42,233 nt of DNA, taken from NCBI GenBank assembly GCA_016781525.1, contig JADDQE010000190.1, forward strand, positions 1 to 42,233, written 5' to 3'. Source of the stretch: a bacterium. Its GTDB lineage: Bacteria > Chloroflexota > Chloroflexia > Chloroflexales > Kallotenuaceae. Made by a program: the position numbers and the translations under genes. Below, one piece after another: positions 8,625 to 15,826 of the stretch. The notes under the pieces are model-generated. The model was not told the origin of the DNA. It was given only the letters and a program-made list of their open reading frames with translations, and ran no database searches. Position 1 is the stretch's first letter, and each line of letters opens with the position of its first letter.

Positions 8625-8650
8625 GGGCCGGTCCAGCAATGGATCGGCCC
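8625..8650 (+). terminator. Hairpin after the CsbD gene
   Basis: A ten-pair stem (8625-8634 with 8641-8650, including one G-U pair) closes a six-base loop, 23 bases after the CsbD stop. No T-run follows, so it is a weak or factor-assisted terminator or an mRNA-stabilising hairpin. Confidence 0.5.
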
Positions 8651-8717
8651 GTCGGCGTCTTAAGGTTCTGCCCACAGGTGGATGCACCTTCTCAACCGCA
8701 GCTGCGTGCTCATCCTT

Positions 8718-8757
8718 GCCCATGATGTCTACCACATGGGCGTGCTTAACCATGGGC
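8718..8757. promoter_or_regulatory. Possible operator: inverted and direct CATGGGC repeats
   Basis: GCCCATG (8718-8724) and CATGGGC (8735-8741) form a perfect seven-base inverted repeat with a ten-base spacer. A third CATGGGC (8751-8757) repeats the right arm 16 bases on. The array lies about 185-220 bases upstream of the ABC ATPase gene. Function is inferred from symmetry only. Confidence 0.3.
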
Positions 8758-8940
8758 CCGCGCGGTTAAACCGCATTGCTGTTGAGCTAACACGTAGCAC
8801 AGGCAGGTCCTGCGCGTGCTCCGACGAGCTGCCCCAAAGCCATCGGCCCCTTTAATAAACCGGCCTCCACCTGGCACCGTTCTTGCACTATAGCATCAGA
8901 AGGACACGCCCTTAGGGTAAAACAAAGGACTCCTCGACGT

Positions 8941-9945
8941 ATGACGCAGCGTACAACGAATGCTGTGATCCAGATGCAGCACGTAACAAAGCGCTTCGGC
9001 ACCAAAGAGGCCGTAAGCGATGTTTCACTTGAAGTCCCACAAGGGCAAATCTTTGGGCTTGTGGGACCATCCGGCTGCGGCAAGACCACGACGATCCGGA
9101 TGATGACCGGGGTCTACACGCCCACCGAGGGGCAGATGCGCGTGCTGGGCGCAACACCCGAAAATTTCGAGAAGCGGGTGCGGGAGCGGATCGGCTACAT
9201 GCCCCAGCTCTTTGTGCTGTATCCAACGCTGACTGTCTGGGAAAACTTGAACTTTGTCGCCTCGCTCTACGGCCTCAACTGGTTTCGTCGCCGTAAGCGG
9301 CTGAAGATGCTGCTCGACTTTGTAGAGCTGCGCTCAGCTCGCGATACGCTCGCCGGGAATGTCTCGGGCGGTATGAAGCGGCGGCTGGAGCTTGCCTGCT
9401 CGCTTGTGCATAATCCTGAGTTGCTCTTCGCCGATGAGCCAACAGCGGGGGTGGACCCGGTGCTGCGAGGGAAGTTCTGGGAGCATTTTCGGCAGCTCAA
9501 GGCAGAAGGCCATACCTTGGTTGTCACCACGCAATATGTCAGTGAGGTTGAGTACTGCGACCAAGTGGCAGTGATGCGCAACGGCCGACTGCTCATGGTG
9601 CAAACGCCCGATGACTTGCGACGGCAGGCGCTGGGCGGCGAGATTATCCGGCTTACGGTTGACGCGGAAGATGAGCTCAACGCCCGGCGGCTGCTGCACA
9701 AGATGCCGTTCGTGGAACAGTTTAGCCGACCACATGGCGCGCCAACCGGTACGCTGGATATCTATGTGAAGGATGCTGGCACCGCGCTCCCTGAAGTCAT
9801 CGGTGGCCTGGGACAAGACCCGACGATCGATATGCGTCATGCTGAGGAGTACAAGCCCCCGTTCGACGATATTTTTATTATCTTGATGGAACGGGCGGCG
9901 GAGACGGATCCGCAGAGCGTTGAGGCAGAAGTCATCAATGTTTAA
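8941..9945 (+). CDS. ABC-2 type exporter, ATP-binding protein
   Basis: This 334-residue protein has a complete nucleotide-binding domain: Walker A GPSGCGKTT (residues 42-50), signature VSGGMKRR (141-148) and Walker B LLFADEPTAGVD (161-172). The C-terminal extension of about 100 residues (from about 230) is typical of DrrA/CcmA-type exporters. The switch position, normally His in TTHxxxE, is Gln (TTQYVSEVEYCD, Q198); this substitution occurs in some drug-export ATPases but should affect hydrolysis. The next gene, its membrane partner, overlaps it by eight bases (ATG at 9938), so the two are translated together. AAAGGA at 8924-8929 precedes the ATG with a long 11-base spacing. The substrate is unknown; drug, lipid or cell-wall precursor are all possible. 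Confidence 0.9.
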   Translation: MTQRTTNAVIQMQHVTKRFGTKEAVSDVSLEVPQGQIFGLVGPSGCGKTTTIRMMTGVYTPTEGQMRVLGATPENFEKRVRERIGYMPQLFVLYPTLTVWENLNFVASLYGLNWFRRRKRLKMLLDFVELRSARDTLAGNVSGGMKRRLELACSLVHNPELLFADEPTAGVDPVLRGKFWEHFRQLKAEGHTLVVTTQYVSEVEYCDQVAVMRNGRLLMVQTPDDLRRQALGGEIIRLTVDAEDELNARRLLHKMPFVEQFSRPHGAPTGTLDIYVKDAGTALPEVIGGLGQDPTIDMRHAEEYKPPFDDIFIILMERAAETDPQSVEAEVINV

Positions 9946-11458
9946 GCCGTTCATCCGTCTGCTTGCATTCTTCGCCAAGGAAGTTGCCGAGATTCGGCGC
10001 CAGCCGCGACTGCTGCTGAGCCTCGTCTTAGGGCCCTTCTTGATCTTGTTGATCTTTGGCCTGGGCTTTAGTGGCGAGCAGCCAAGGCTCCAGACGATCC
10101 TTGTCGTGCCACCCGAGCGCCAGAATGATCCGCGCATCCAGGTCTTCCGGGAGCGGATCGAGCAGGCGAATTTTGAAGTGGTGGGGGTGACAACCGACGA
10201 GCAGCAGGCTGTGGAGGCGATGCGGGGCAGCGATGGCGCCATCGATGTGGTCGAAGTGCTGCCTGCCGACCTGGATGAGCTGTTTGGCAGGCAAGAGCAG
10301 TCGACGATTAGGGTGCTGTATAACGAGATCGATCCGACCCAGGAGCAGTGGATCCAGTATTTGTCGTACGTGCAAGTTAAAGAGCTTAACTCTGCTCTGC
10401 TCCTCACGGCGATTAGCGGCTCGCGCGAGCAAGCTGGCGGCTTGCAGCAATTTATCAGCAGCACACGCCAAGAAATTCAGCAGATCCAGAGTGGGCTGGC
10501 GGTTGCCCAAAATCCTGAGACGCGTGCCGCGATTCGGCGGCTCCGCACCAATAGCGGTCTCATCCTTGCCGGACTCGCACTCGCATCCCAGAGTGACGCG
10601 AACCAGCGCGCGCAAAGCGACCTGCAAGCGATCCAGCGGAGCCTTGATGCGCTCGATCAAGCTGCTGAAAGCGGCCGCGTCGACGAGCAGCGCCGCCGGC
10701 TGGAGGAGATTAACCAGAACTTATCGCAGGTGGAGCAGGTAGCAGCGCAGATTACGACTGTTCCACCCGAGGTCCTGGTCTCGCCGCTGACAAGTGTTCC
10801 AGAGAATTTGGCGCAGCTCGAGCCGAACTTTATTGCCTTCTACGCGCCCGGCGTGCTTGCACTGCTGCTGCAGCATATGGCCGTGACGCTGGCCTCGCTG
10901 TCCTTGGTACGCGAGAACCTGCTGGGCTCTACAGAGCTGTTCCGTGTCGCGCCGGTCGGCAGCATGCAAATCTTGATCGGGAAGTATTTTGGATTTATCC
11001 TAACAATAGCGTTGATCATGGTCGCCCTTGTTGGCCTGATGGTCGCAAACATCCCAATCGGCGATACGGGTTATACCTTTGGGTTGGCCGTGCCATTCGT
11101 CGGCGACCTGGTCTGGTTTGCCGTCTCGGTGCTGCTAGTGACTGTTGCGTCGCTCGGCCTAGGGTTTTTAATTTCGGCGGTCTCTACGTCCGAAAGCCAG
11201 GCGGTGCAGCTCTCGATGATTACCTTGCTCGCCGCCGTGTTCTTCAGTGGCTTTTTTCTGCCGCTGCAGAACTTCCAAGCGTTCGCCCGCTGGCTGGCAT
11301 ACTTGTTGCCAGTCACACATGGGGTGCGCGCTTTTCAGGATACGATGCTCCGTGGACGGCTGCCATCCGACGAGACGTTCGTGTGGTTAGGATCTATCGC
11401 GCTGGTCTGTTTTCTGCTAGCTTGGCGGATTTGGAGAAAGAATCTTAAGAGGAGGTAG
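9938..11458 (+). CDS. ABC-2 type exporter, permease with a large extracytoplasmic coiled-coil domain
   Basis: This 506-residue membrane protein starts with one membrane helix (about residues 24-42, LLLSLVLGPFLILLIFGLGF). A large outer domain (about 45-300) follows, whose second half is rich in Gln/Glu/Arg heptad-like sequence (about 160-265) suggesting a coiled coil. Then come five or six membrane helices (about 305-500) with the ABC-2 permease pattern. It is the partner of the ATPase gene, whose end it overlaps by eight bases. I chose the ATG at 9938 over an in-frame start at 9920, which lies deeper within the ATPase gene. Its stop codon overlaps the strong ribosome binding site of the next gene (AAGAGGAGG), so the YtxH-like gene is probably translationally coupled. 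Confidence 0.88.
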   Translation: MFKPFIRLLAFFAKEVAEIRRQPRLLLSLVLGPFLILLIFGLGFSGEQPRLQTILVVPPERQNDPRIQVFRERIEQANFEVVGVTTDEQQAVEAMRGSDGAIDVVEVLPADLDELFGRQEQSTIRVLYNEIDPTQEQWIQYLSYVQVKELNSALLLTAISGSREQAGGLQQFISSTRQEIQQIQSGLAVAQNPETRAAIRRLRTNSGLILAGLALASQSDANQRAQSDLQAIQRSLDALDQAAESGRVDEQRRRLEEINQNLSQVEQVAAQITTVPPEVLVSPLTSVPENLAQLEPNFIAFYAPGVLALLLQHMAVTLASLSLVRENLLGSTELFRVAPVGSMQILIGKYFGFILTIALIMVALVGLMVANIPIGDTGYTFGLAVPFVGDLVWFAVSVLLVTVASLGLGFLISAVSTSESQAVQLSMITLLAAVFFSGFFLPLQNFQAFARWLAYLLPVTHGVRAFQDTMLRGRLPSDETFVWLGSIALVCFLLAWRIWRKNLKRR

Positions 11459-11464
11459 CACTCC

Positions 11465-12454
11465 ATGTACGAGGACGAAGATACCAGCTGGAGTTTTACG
11501 ATTGGGTTGTTTGTCGGTGCGCTTGCAGGTGCCGCCGCGGCAAGTTTGCTTACCCCGCGCAGTGGCCGAGCGAATCGTGAAGTTGTCCTGGAAAAAGGCG
11601 TGGTCCTGAAAGATCGAGTCACAAGCACGACATCATCGGTGACCGGCAGCGTTAAAGAAACAACCAACAGTGCTGTTACGAGTGTTAAAGGCGCGACGAG
11701 CTCGGCGGTTAGCAAGGTTGGTGATACGGTAACCACTGTTAGGGAGAAAGCCCACGTAGCTGCCGAGACAGTTACCGACGCGGCCAGCACTGCCGTTACT
11801 CGCGTAAGTGAGACTGCCTCCTCGACGGTTGAAAAGCTGCAGGGCGCGGCCAGCACAGCAGCCGAGACGGTATCGAGTGCTGCCAGCACAGCAGCCGAGA
11901 CGGTATCGAGTGTTGCCAACACAGCAGCCGAGAAAGTTTCAACCGTCGCGAGCACGGCAGCTGAGAAAGTCCAAGGCGTAACCGGACGAGGCGATGAGAC
12001 GACTGAAGGGACGGTCCCAGTACCACCGGCGACGGTTATCGCGAGCGAGGCCAGCTACGATGCCGAGGACGTGCGGCCGGCCACGCGCGGCGCTGCCGGT
12101 ACCGCAGCTGGCGTATCCGTAACCGAGCCGGCAGCCGACGCCCAGTCTTTGTCCGTACTCCACTCGATCGATACGTTCGAGCCGACGATGGCGGATGTGA
12201 CGGCGTCGACGACCATCGATCCTGATGCGCTCGCATTGGAGGATACGTCGCCGGAAGGATCGACGGCCAGTGTCTACAGCTCGCAGTTTAGTACGTCATC
12301 AGTTGCCGCGGCGCAAACAGAGCTTCGCAGCGATGAGCAATTTGAGGTGACCGACCTCACCGTCGATGAGCAATCTGGAGCGGGAAGCCGTGCTGTCGCC
12401 GGAAGCGATACCAACGTACGTGAGGCGTCCGAAGGCGCCGATCGCCGTCCATAA
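11465..12454 (+). CDS. YtxH-domain protein with an 11-residue amphipathic repeat tail
   Basis: This 329-residue protein begins with a YtxH-like segment: one membrane helix rich in Gly and Ala (SFTIGLFVGALAGAAAASLL, about residues 10-29) followed by TPRSGRANRE, the usual 'TPKSGKE' turn. The middle (about 45-175) is low-complexity Ala/Thr/Ser/Val/Glu, with an 11-residue period such as ASTAAETVSSA. Four nearly identical units lie at residues 129-172. Such 11-mers form long amphipathic helices in LEA-like and apolipoprotein-like proteins. The acidic C-terminal half (about 180-329) looks disordered. It follows the ABC permease by six bases, with AAGAGGAGG overlapping that gene's stop. YtxH proteins are envelope or general stress proteins of unknown mechanism, so the role is inferred. 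Confidence 0.78.
   Translation: MYEDEDTSWSFTIGLFVGALAGAAAASLLTPRSGRANREVVLEKGVVLKDRVTSTTSSVTGSVKETTNSAVTSVKGATSSAVSKVGDTVTTVREKAHVAAETVTDAASTAVTRVSETASSTVEKLQGAASTAAETVSSAASTAAETVSSVANTAAEKVSTVASTAAEKVQGVTGRGDETTEGTVPVPPATVIASEASYDAEDVRPATRGAAGTAAGVSVTEPAADAQSLSVLHSIDTFEPTMADVTASTTIDPDALALEDTSPEGSTASVYSSQFSTSSVAAAQTELRSDEQFEVTDLTVDEQSGAGSRAVAGSDTNVREASEGADRRP
11849..11980 (+). repeat. Four tandem 33-base units inside the YtxH-like gene
   Basis: Units start at 11849, 11882, 11915 and 11948, all in frame and each encoding 11 residues. Units 1 and 2 differ at one base (GCT versus GTT at the end), so they are a recent duplication. Units 3 and 4 have diverged but keep the codon pattern. Confidence 0.9.
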
Positions 12455-12501
12455 GCCTGCTTCATGGCAGTTTGTCCTTGAATATACATAGGAGACATTC
12501 G

Positions 12502-12759
12502 ATGAAAGTGTTGAAGACAATCTTGCGGTCATTTATCCTCGGTATTGGCGTGGGTGTTCTGGTAGCTCCACGAGCTGGCGCCGAAACACGCCGTATGCTC
12601 AGCGAAAAATTGAATAGTGTGCTCGAAGGTGCCAATGACCTTACCGGGAACCTTGGCCAAGCCTCCTCTGGCGGCAACACGGACTATCAGGCGAACCAGC
12701 CTTACACGGGTTCGAATGCCACGCGTGAGGTAGGCAACTCGGATGCGATTTCGATGTAA
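12502..12759 (+). CDS. Small YtxH-like membrane protein
   Basis: This 85-residue protein has one N-terminal hydrophobic segment (about residues 8-22, LRSFILGIGVGVLVAP). PRAGAETRRMLSEKLN follows, a YtxH-type turn and basic helix, and then a polar, glycine/asparagine-rich tail that is probably disordered. I chose the ATG at 12502, where TAGGAG lies eight bases upstream. It is the second YtxH-like gene behind the ABC exporter, 47 bases after the previous stop, and is followed by a strong hairpin at 12779-12811. The exporter and both YtxH genes therefore probably form one unit ending here. Function beyond an envelope stress role is unknown. Confidence 0.75.
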   Translation: MKVLKTILRSFILGIGVGVLVAPRAGAETRRMLSEKLNSVLEGANDLTGNLGQASSGGNTDYQANQPYTGSNATREVGNSDAISM

Positions 12760-12778
12760 TTGATCGGGCTGGTCACCT

Positions 12779-12811
12779 GGCGGGGCGGTTCGTCATACGA
12801 ACCGCCCCGCC
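12779..12811 (+). terminator. Strong terminator hairpin closing the exporter/YtxH unit
   Basis: A perfect 15-pair GC-rich stem (12779-12793 with 12797-12811) has a three-base loop and is followed by GCTTGTTTAA. The T-run is short, but the stem is the longest perfect inverted repeat I found in the window and lies 20 bases after the stop. Confidence 0.7.
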
Positions 12812-12911
12812 GCTTGTTTAACGCCCTCGGCCTTTCACCCATAGCTTCAGACCCGCCTGCACATTCAATCAGTTTCCGGGAGCTGTCCCAATGCAGTACT
12901 CCCGAAATCAT

Positions 12912-12971
12912 ATTGTCCTAGGCAATTGTTGCTAATTGTCTCTGTTGATTGATTAAGACAATGTGTACAAT
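12912..12971. promoter_or_regulatory. Cluster of ATTGT half-sites, probable MocR operator
   Basis: Half-sites ATTGTC (12912), ATTGTT (12925) and ATTGTC (12935) point one way. GACAAT (12957-12962) and TACAAT (12966-12971) point the other. The copies at 12925 and 12935 are a direct repeat one helical turn apart; 12935 with 12957 forms a perfect seven-base inverted repeat (ATTGTCT/AGACAAT). The last site could double as a -10 element. MocR regulators typically use direct plus inverted half-sites; assignment to the adjacent gene is inference. Confidence 0.5.
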
Positions 12972-13031
12972 CCCGTAATATCGCCGGACAAGCGCGACGA
13001 TATCGACTGGAGCATAAGGCGAGGTTGAACG

Positions 13032-14522
13032 ATGCAGCTGCAAATCGAGCGCCGCGGCGAGCGGCCACTCTATCTACAGGTTGTCGAACAGATTCAGGAG
13101 CGGATCCGCAGCGGAGCGCTTCCGAGCGGCAGTCGACTACCGCCGATCCGGCAGCTAGCGAACGAGCTAGGGCTGACCCGGCTGACCATTCATAACGCCT
13201 ACGCGGAGCTCCAAGCCGATGGCTGGATCGAGTCGTTTGTCGGTCGCGGCAGCTTTGTAGCCGAGCGTCCGGGCGCGAAGGGGCAGATGCGGCCATCACC
13301 GGTCCTTCCCCCGGTTCCTCTGCTCCAGCCTGGAGCACTTGGCGAGATCATGCGCTTGGCCCAGCAGCCCCACATGATTTCATTTGCGCAGGCTGCCGCC
13401 GCACCTGAAACATTTCCTATGCACGAGTTTGGCCGCGTGGTGCAACAGGTCTTATCTGAGAGTGGCGCGGAGCTGTACGACTATGGCCTGACCCAAGGCG
13501 ATCCCCAGCTCCGCCAGCAGCTTAGCCTGTACTTGCTCGACCGTGGGCTGCAAATTGCGCCGGAGCAGCTGCTTGTCGTCGGCGGGGCGCAGCAAGGCAT
13601 CGACATTGTGCTGCGCGCGCTGGTGAGCCCCGGCGATACGGTGCTGGTTGAAGGCCCTACATATCTCGGGATGGTCGAGCGGATGCAAATGCAGGGGCTT
13701 AAGCTCGTGGCGGTACCAATGGATGAGCAGGGCATTCGTCCCGATGCCTTGGAGACCGCGATTGCCTTGCATCAGCCGCGGCTGCTCTACACGATCCCGA
13801 CCTTTCATAATCCAACGGGGATCAGCATGAGTGCGGCACGCCAAGAGACGCTGCTCGATATCGCCGGGCGTCACGCGCTGCCGATTTTGGAAGACGATAT
13901 CTACGGCCCGTTGGCCTATGATGGCCCCGCCCCGCTACCGCTCAAGGTACATGATACTCAGGGGCTTGTCACCTATCTGACGAGCTTTTCCAAGATGCTC
14001 ATGCCTGGGCTGCGGCTTGGGGTGATCGCAAGTGCATCGCCGCTGCTTGATGCGTTAGTCGCAGTCAAACGTTTCTCGGATATGCATTCGCCACAGCTTA
14101 CGCAGCGCGCCCTCGCCGAGTATCTTGCACGCGGTCACTTTGCCGGGCATCTTCGAAGCGTACGCGCCTTTTACCGTGAGCGGAGAGACGCAATGATTGC
14201 CAGCTTGCAGCGCCACTTCCCGTCCGATGCCACGTGCACTGTTCCGGCGGGCGGCTTCTGTTGCTGGGTCGCATTGCCGCCTGGCTTGCGCTCGCCCGAC
14301 CTGTATCTCACGGCGATCGAGCGTGGTGTCGCGTTTGCGCCCGGCCAGATGTTTTTTCCGGAGCAGCCGGCACAAGATTATATGCGCCTCTCGTTCGCGG
14401 CACACGCACCCGAGGAGATCGAGCGGGGCATTGCAACGCTTGGCGAGCTGTTGCACGAGCAGATTGTCCGCCGGCACCGCCTGCGCGCGCCCTCATTTTA
14501 TGATACCGTGCCGATGGTTTAG
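13032..14522 (+). CDS. MocR-type regulator: GntR DNA-binding domain fused to a class I/II aminotransferase
   Basis: This 496-residue protein has a GntR winged helix (about residues 10-80) with YLQVVEQIQERIRSGALPSG, then SRLPPIRQLANELGLTRLTI and FVGRGSFVA. After a linker, an aminotransferase fold (about 110-480) keeps its PLP signatures: FHNPTG, EDDIYGPLAYD and the lysine motif TSFSKMLMPGLRLG. MocR proteins sense PLP-bound amino compounds and control vitamin B6, GABA, taurine or transporter genes. A true aminotransferase (LysN-like) is the alternative, because the PLP sites look intact. The ATG has AGGCGAGG about ten bases upstream. It heads a run of co-directional metabolic genes, including a YczE-like membrane protein, a known MocR partner class, and has an ATTGT cluster in front. 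Confidence 0.88.
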   Translation: MQLQIERRGERPLYLQVVEQIQERIRSGALPSGSRLPPIRQLANELGLTRLTIHNAYAELQADGWIESFVGRGSFVAERPGAKGQMRPSPVLPPVPLLQPGALGEIMRLAQQPHMISFAQAAAAPETFPMHEFGRVVQQVLSESGAELYDYGLTQGDPQLRQQLSLYLLDRGLQIAPEQLLVVGGAQQGIDIVLRALVSPGDTVLVEGPTYLGMVERMQMQGLKLVAVPMDEQGIRPDALETAIALHQPRLLYTIPTFHNPTGISMSAARQETLLDIAGRHALPILEDDIYGPLAYDGPAPLPLKVHDTQGLVTYLTSFSKMLMPGLRLGVIASASPLLDALVAVKRFSDMHSPQLTQRALAEYLARGHFAGHLRSVRAFYRERRDAMIASLQRHFPSDATCTVPAGGFCCWVALPPGLRSPDLYLTAIERGVAFAPGQMFFPEQPAQDYMRLSFAAHAPEEIERGIATLGELLHEQIVRRHRLRAPSFYDTVPMV

Positions 14523-14540
14523 CCGGGAGCAACGAAACGG

Positions 14541-14990
14541 ATGAACGAGTGGCAACGTGGAGCATACCGCATCAGCACCGATAAGCACTTGCTTGATGTC
14601 GATGTAGTCCATGCATTTCTGCAGCGATCGTACTGGGCAACCGGCATCGACCGCTTGACTGTCGAGCGCTCAATCGAGCACGCGCTATGTTTCGGAATAT
14701 ACGATGGCACGGTCCAGATTGGCTTCGCGCGGGTTATTACCGACTTCGTGCGTTTTGCCTATCTTGCCGATGTATTTATCGCCGAGGACTACCGGGGTCA
14801 AGGATTGGGGGAGTGGTTCGTCGAAACGATCCTTGACCATCCCAGGCTACGGGGTGTGTGGCGCTGGCTGCTGGCGACACGTGACGCACACGGCTTGTAT
14901 GCCAAATTTGGCTTTTCGCGGCTCCCAGATCCCGATCGGTGGATGCTGCGAGGCGCGCTCCCGGCTGACTTAATACCAAGCCATGAATAG
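14541..14990 (+). CDS. GNAT family N-acetyltransferase
   Basis: This 149-residue single GNAT domain contains the acetyl-CoA pyrophosphate-binding loop FIAEDYRGQGLGEWFVETIL (about residues 77-96; R/QxxGxG/A as RGQGLG). A final LYAKFGFSRL segment (about 117-126) is typical of the family. GNATs transfer an acetyl group to an amine on a small molecule or protein. The length matches the short cytoplasmic GNATs. It starts 18 bases after the MocR gene, with GGGAGC in the gap, and its stop is ten bases before the PhzF start. It is therefore part of the same operon and may acetylate an amino-acid-like substrate of that pathway. The specific substrate cannot be read. Confidence 0.85.
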   Translation: MNEWQRGAYRISTDKHLLDVDVVHAFLQRSYWATGIDRLTVERSIEHALCFGIYDGTVQIGFARVITDFVRFAYLADVFIAEDYRGQGLGEWFVETILDHPRLRGVWRWLLATRDAHGLYAKFGFSRLPDPDRWMLRGALPADLIPSHE

Positions 14991-15000
14991 GAATAACACG

Positions 15001-15801
15001 ATGGCCCAGCCAGTTGTTCAAGTCGACGCTTTCACCGACAGGCCGTTCAAGGGAAATCCGGCCGCCGTATGTGTGCTTTCACAGCCACGTGACGACCAGT
15101 GGATGCAGCAGGTTGCGCAGGAAATGAATCTCTCGGAGACGGCCTTTGTGCAGCGCGCCGCCGACGGCTTTGACCTGCGCTGGTTCACGCCCACGATGGA
15201 GGTGGATCTATGTGGTCACGCCACATTGGCCAGCGCGCATGCTCTATGGGAAGCCGGCTACCTAGCTCCAGATGCTCAAGCCCGCTTTCATACCCGTAGT
15301 GGCCAACTGACAGCAACGCGCAACGGCGACATAATCGAGTTGAATTTACCGGCGATGCCGGTGCGTGAGGTCGCTCCGCCTGCGGGCCTAGCCGAGGCGC
15401 TGGAAGTCGTTCCGGAGTATGTCGGGGCCAACTCCTTCGACGTGTTGGTCGTCGTTGCGACCGAGGAGGAAGTGCGTGCGCTGCGTCCGGACTACGGGTT
15501 ACTTCGAGCGCTGCCTGTACGCGGTGTGATCGTCACAAGTCGGGCGACGACCCAGGGCCATGACTTTGTCTCGCGCTACTTTGCGCCAGCGGTCGGTATC
15601 GACGAAGATCCGGTTACGGGTTCGGCCCACTGTGCTTTGGGGCCTTTCTGGCAGGAGCGGCTTGGCCAAGACAGCTTTGTGGCCTACCAGGCCTCGGCCC
15701 GCGGCGGTCGCCTCGTCGTGCGTGTGGCCGGCGACCGGGTAATCCTGGGTGGCCACGCGGTGACGGTGTTTCGTGGTGAGCTCGTAGAAGCGCTCGCTTA
15801 A
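15001..15801 (+). CDS. PhzF family isomerase
   Basis: This 266-residue protein has the PhzF layout of two similar halves. The N-terminus reads VDAFTDRPFKGNPAAVCVL (residues 8-26), followed by NLSETAFV (43-50) with the catalytic Glu (E46). The second half has GIDEDPVTGSAHCALGPFW, the conserved GxxEDPATGSA motif. PhzF enzymes catalyse proton shifts on phenazine precursors, and many homologues of unknown substrate occur in non-phenazine bacteria. No other phenazine gene is present, so this is probably an amino-acid-related isomerase. I chose the ATG at 15001, preceded by AGGA at 14989-14992; the in-frame ATG at 14983 lies inside the preceding gene. It is cotranscribed with the GNAT and cyclase genes. 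Confidence 0.88.
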   Translation: MAQPVVQVDAFTDRPFKGNPAAVCVLSQPRDDQWMQQVAQEMNLSETAFVQRAADGFDLRWFTPTMEVDLCGHATLASAHALWEAGYLAPDAQARFHTRSGQLTATRNGDIIELNLPAMPVREVAPPAGLAEALEVVPEYVGANSFDVLVVVATEEEVRALRPDYGLLRALPVRGVIVTSRATTQGHDFVSRYFAPAVGIDEDPVTGSAHCALGPFWQERLGQDSFVAYQASARGGRLVVRVAGDRVILGGHAVTVFRGELVEALA

Positions 15802-15826
15802 CTGGTAAGGACGAGGGACGATTGCC

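Larger units (their letters stand above)
8602..8940. other. 339-base gene-free region upstream of the ABC exporter
   Basis: No coding sequence is supported here. The stretch holds the hairpin at 8625-8650, three copies of CATGGGC or its complement (8718-8757), and a 13-base palindrome GCGGTT-A-AACCGC (8762-8774). AAAGGA (8924-8929) may serve as the ribosome binding site for the ATG at 8941. I see no convincing -35/-10 pair. Confidence 0.5.

Noticed and set aside
8625-8650. Hairpin considered as part of a riboswitch for the ABC exporter
   Set aside because: It sits just after the CsbD stop and about 290 bases before the ABC gene; a plain transcript-end hairpin is simpler.
9334-10464. Long minus-strand open frame (376 codons) opposite the ABC ATPase/permease junction
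   Set aside because: It is the mirror of two well-supported genes in GC-rich DNA, has Ser/Arg-rich composition, no family signature and no ribosome binding site.
11335-11955. Minus-strand frame with a repetitive Val/Ala-rich protein
   Set aside because: The repetition is simply the complement of the in-frame 33-base repeats of the YtxH-like gene.
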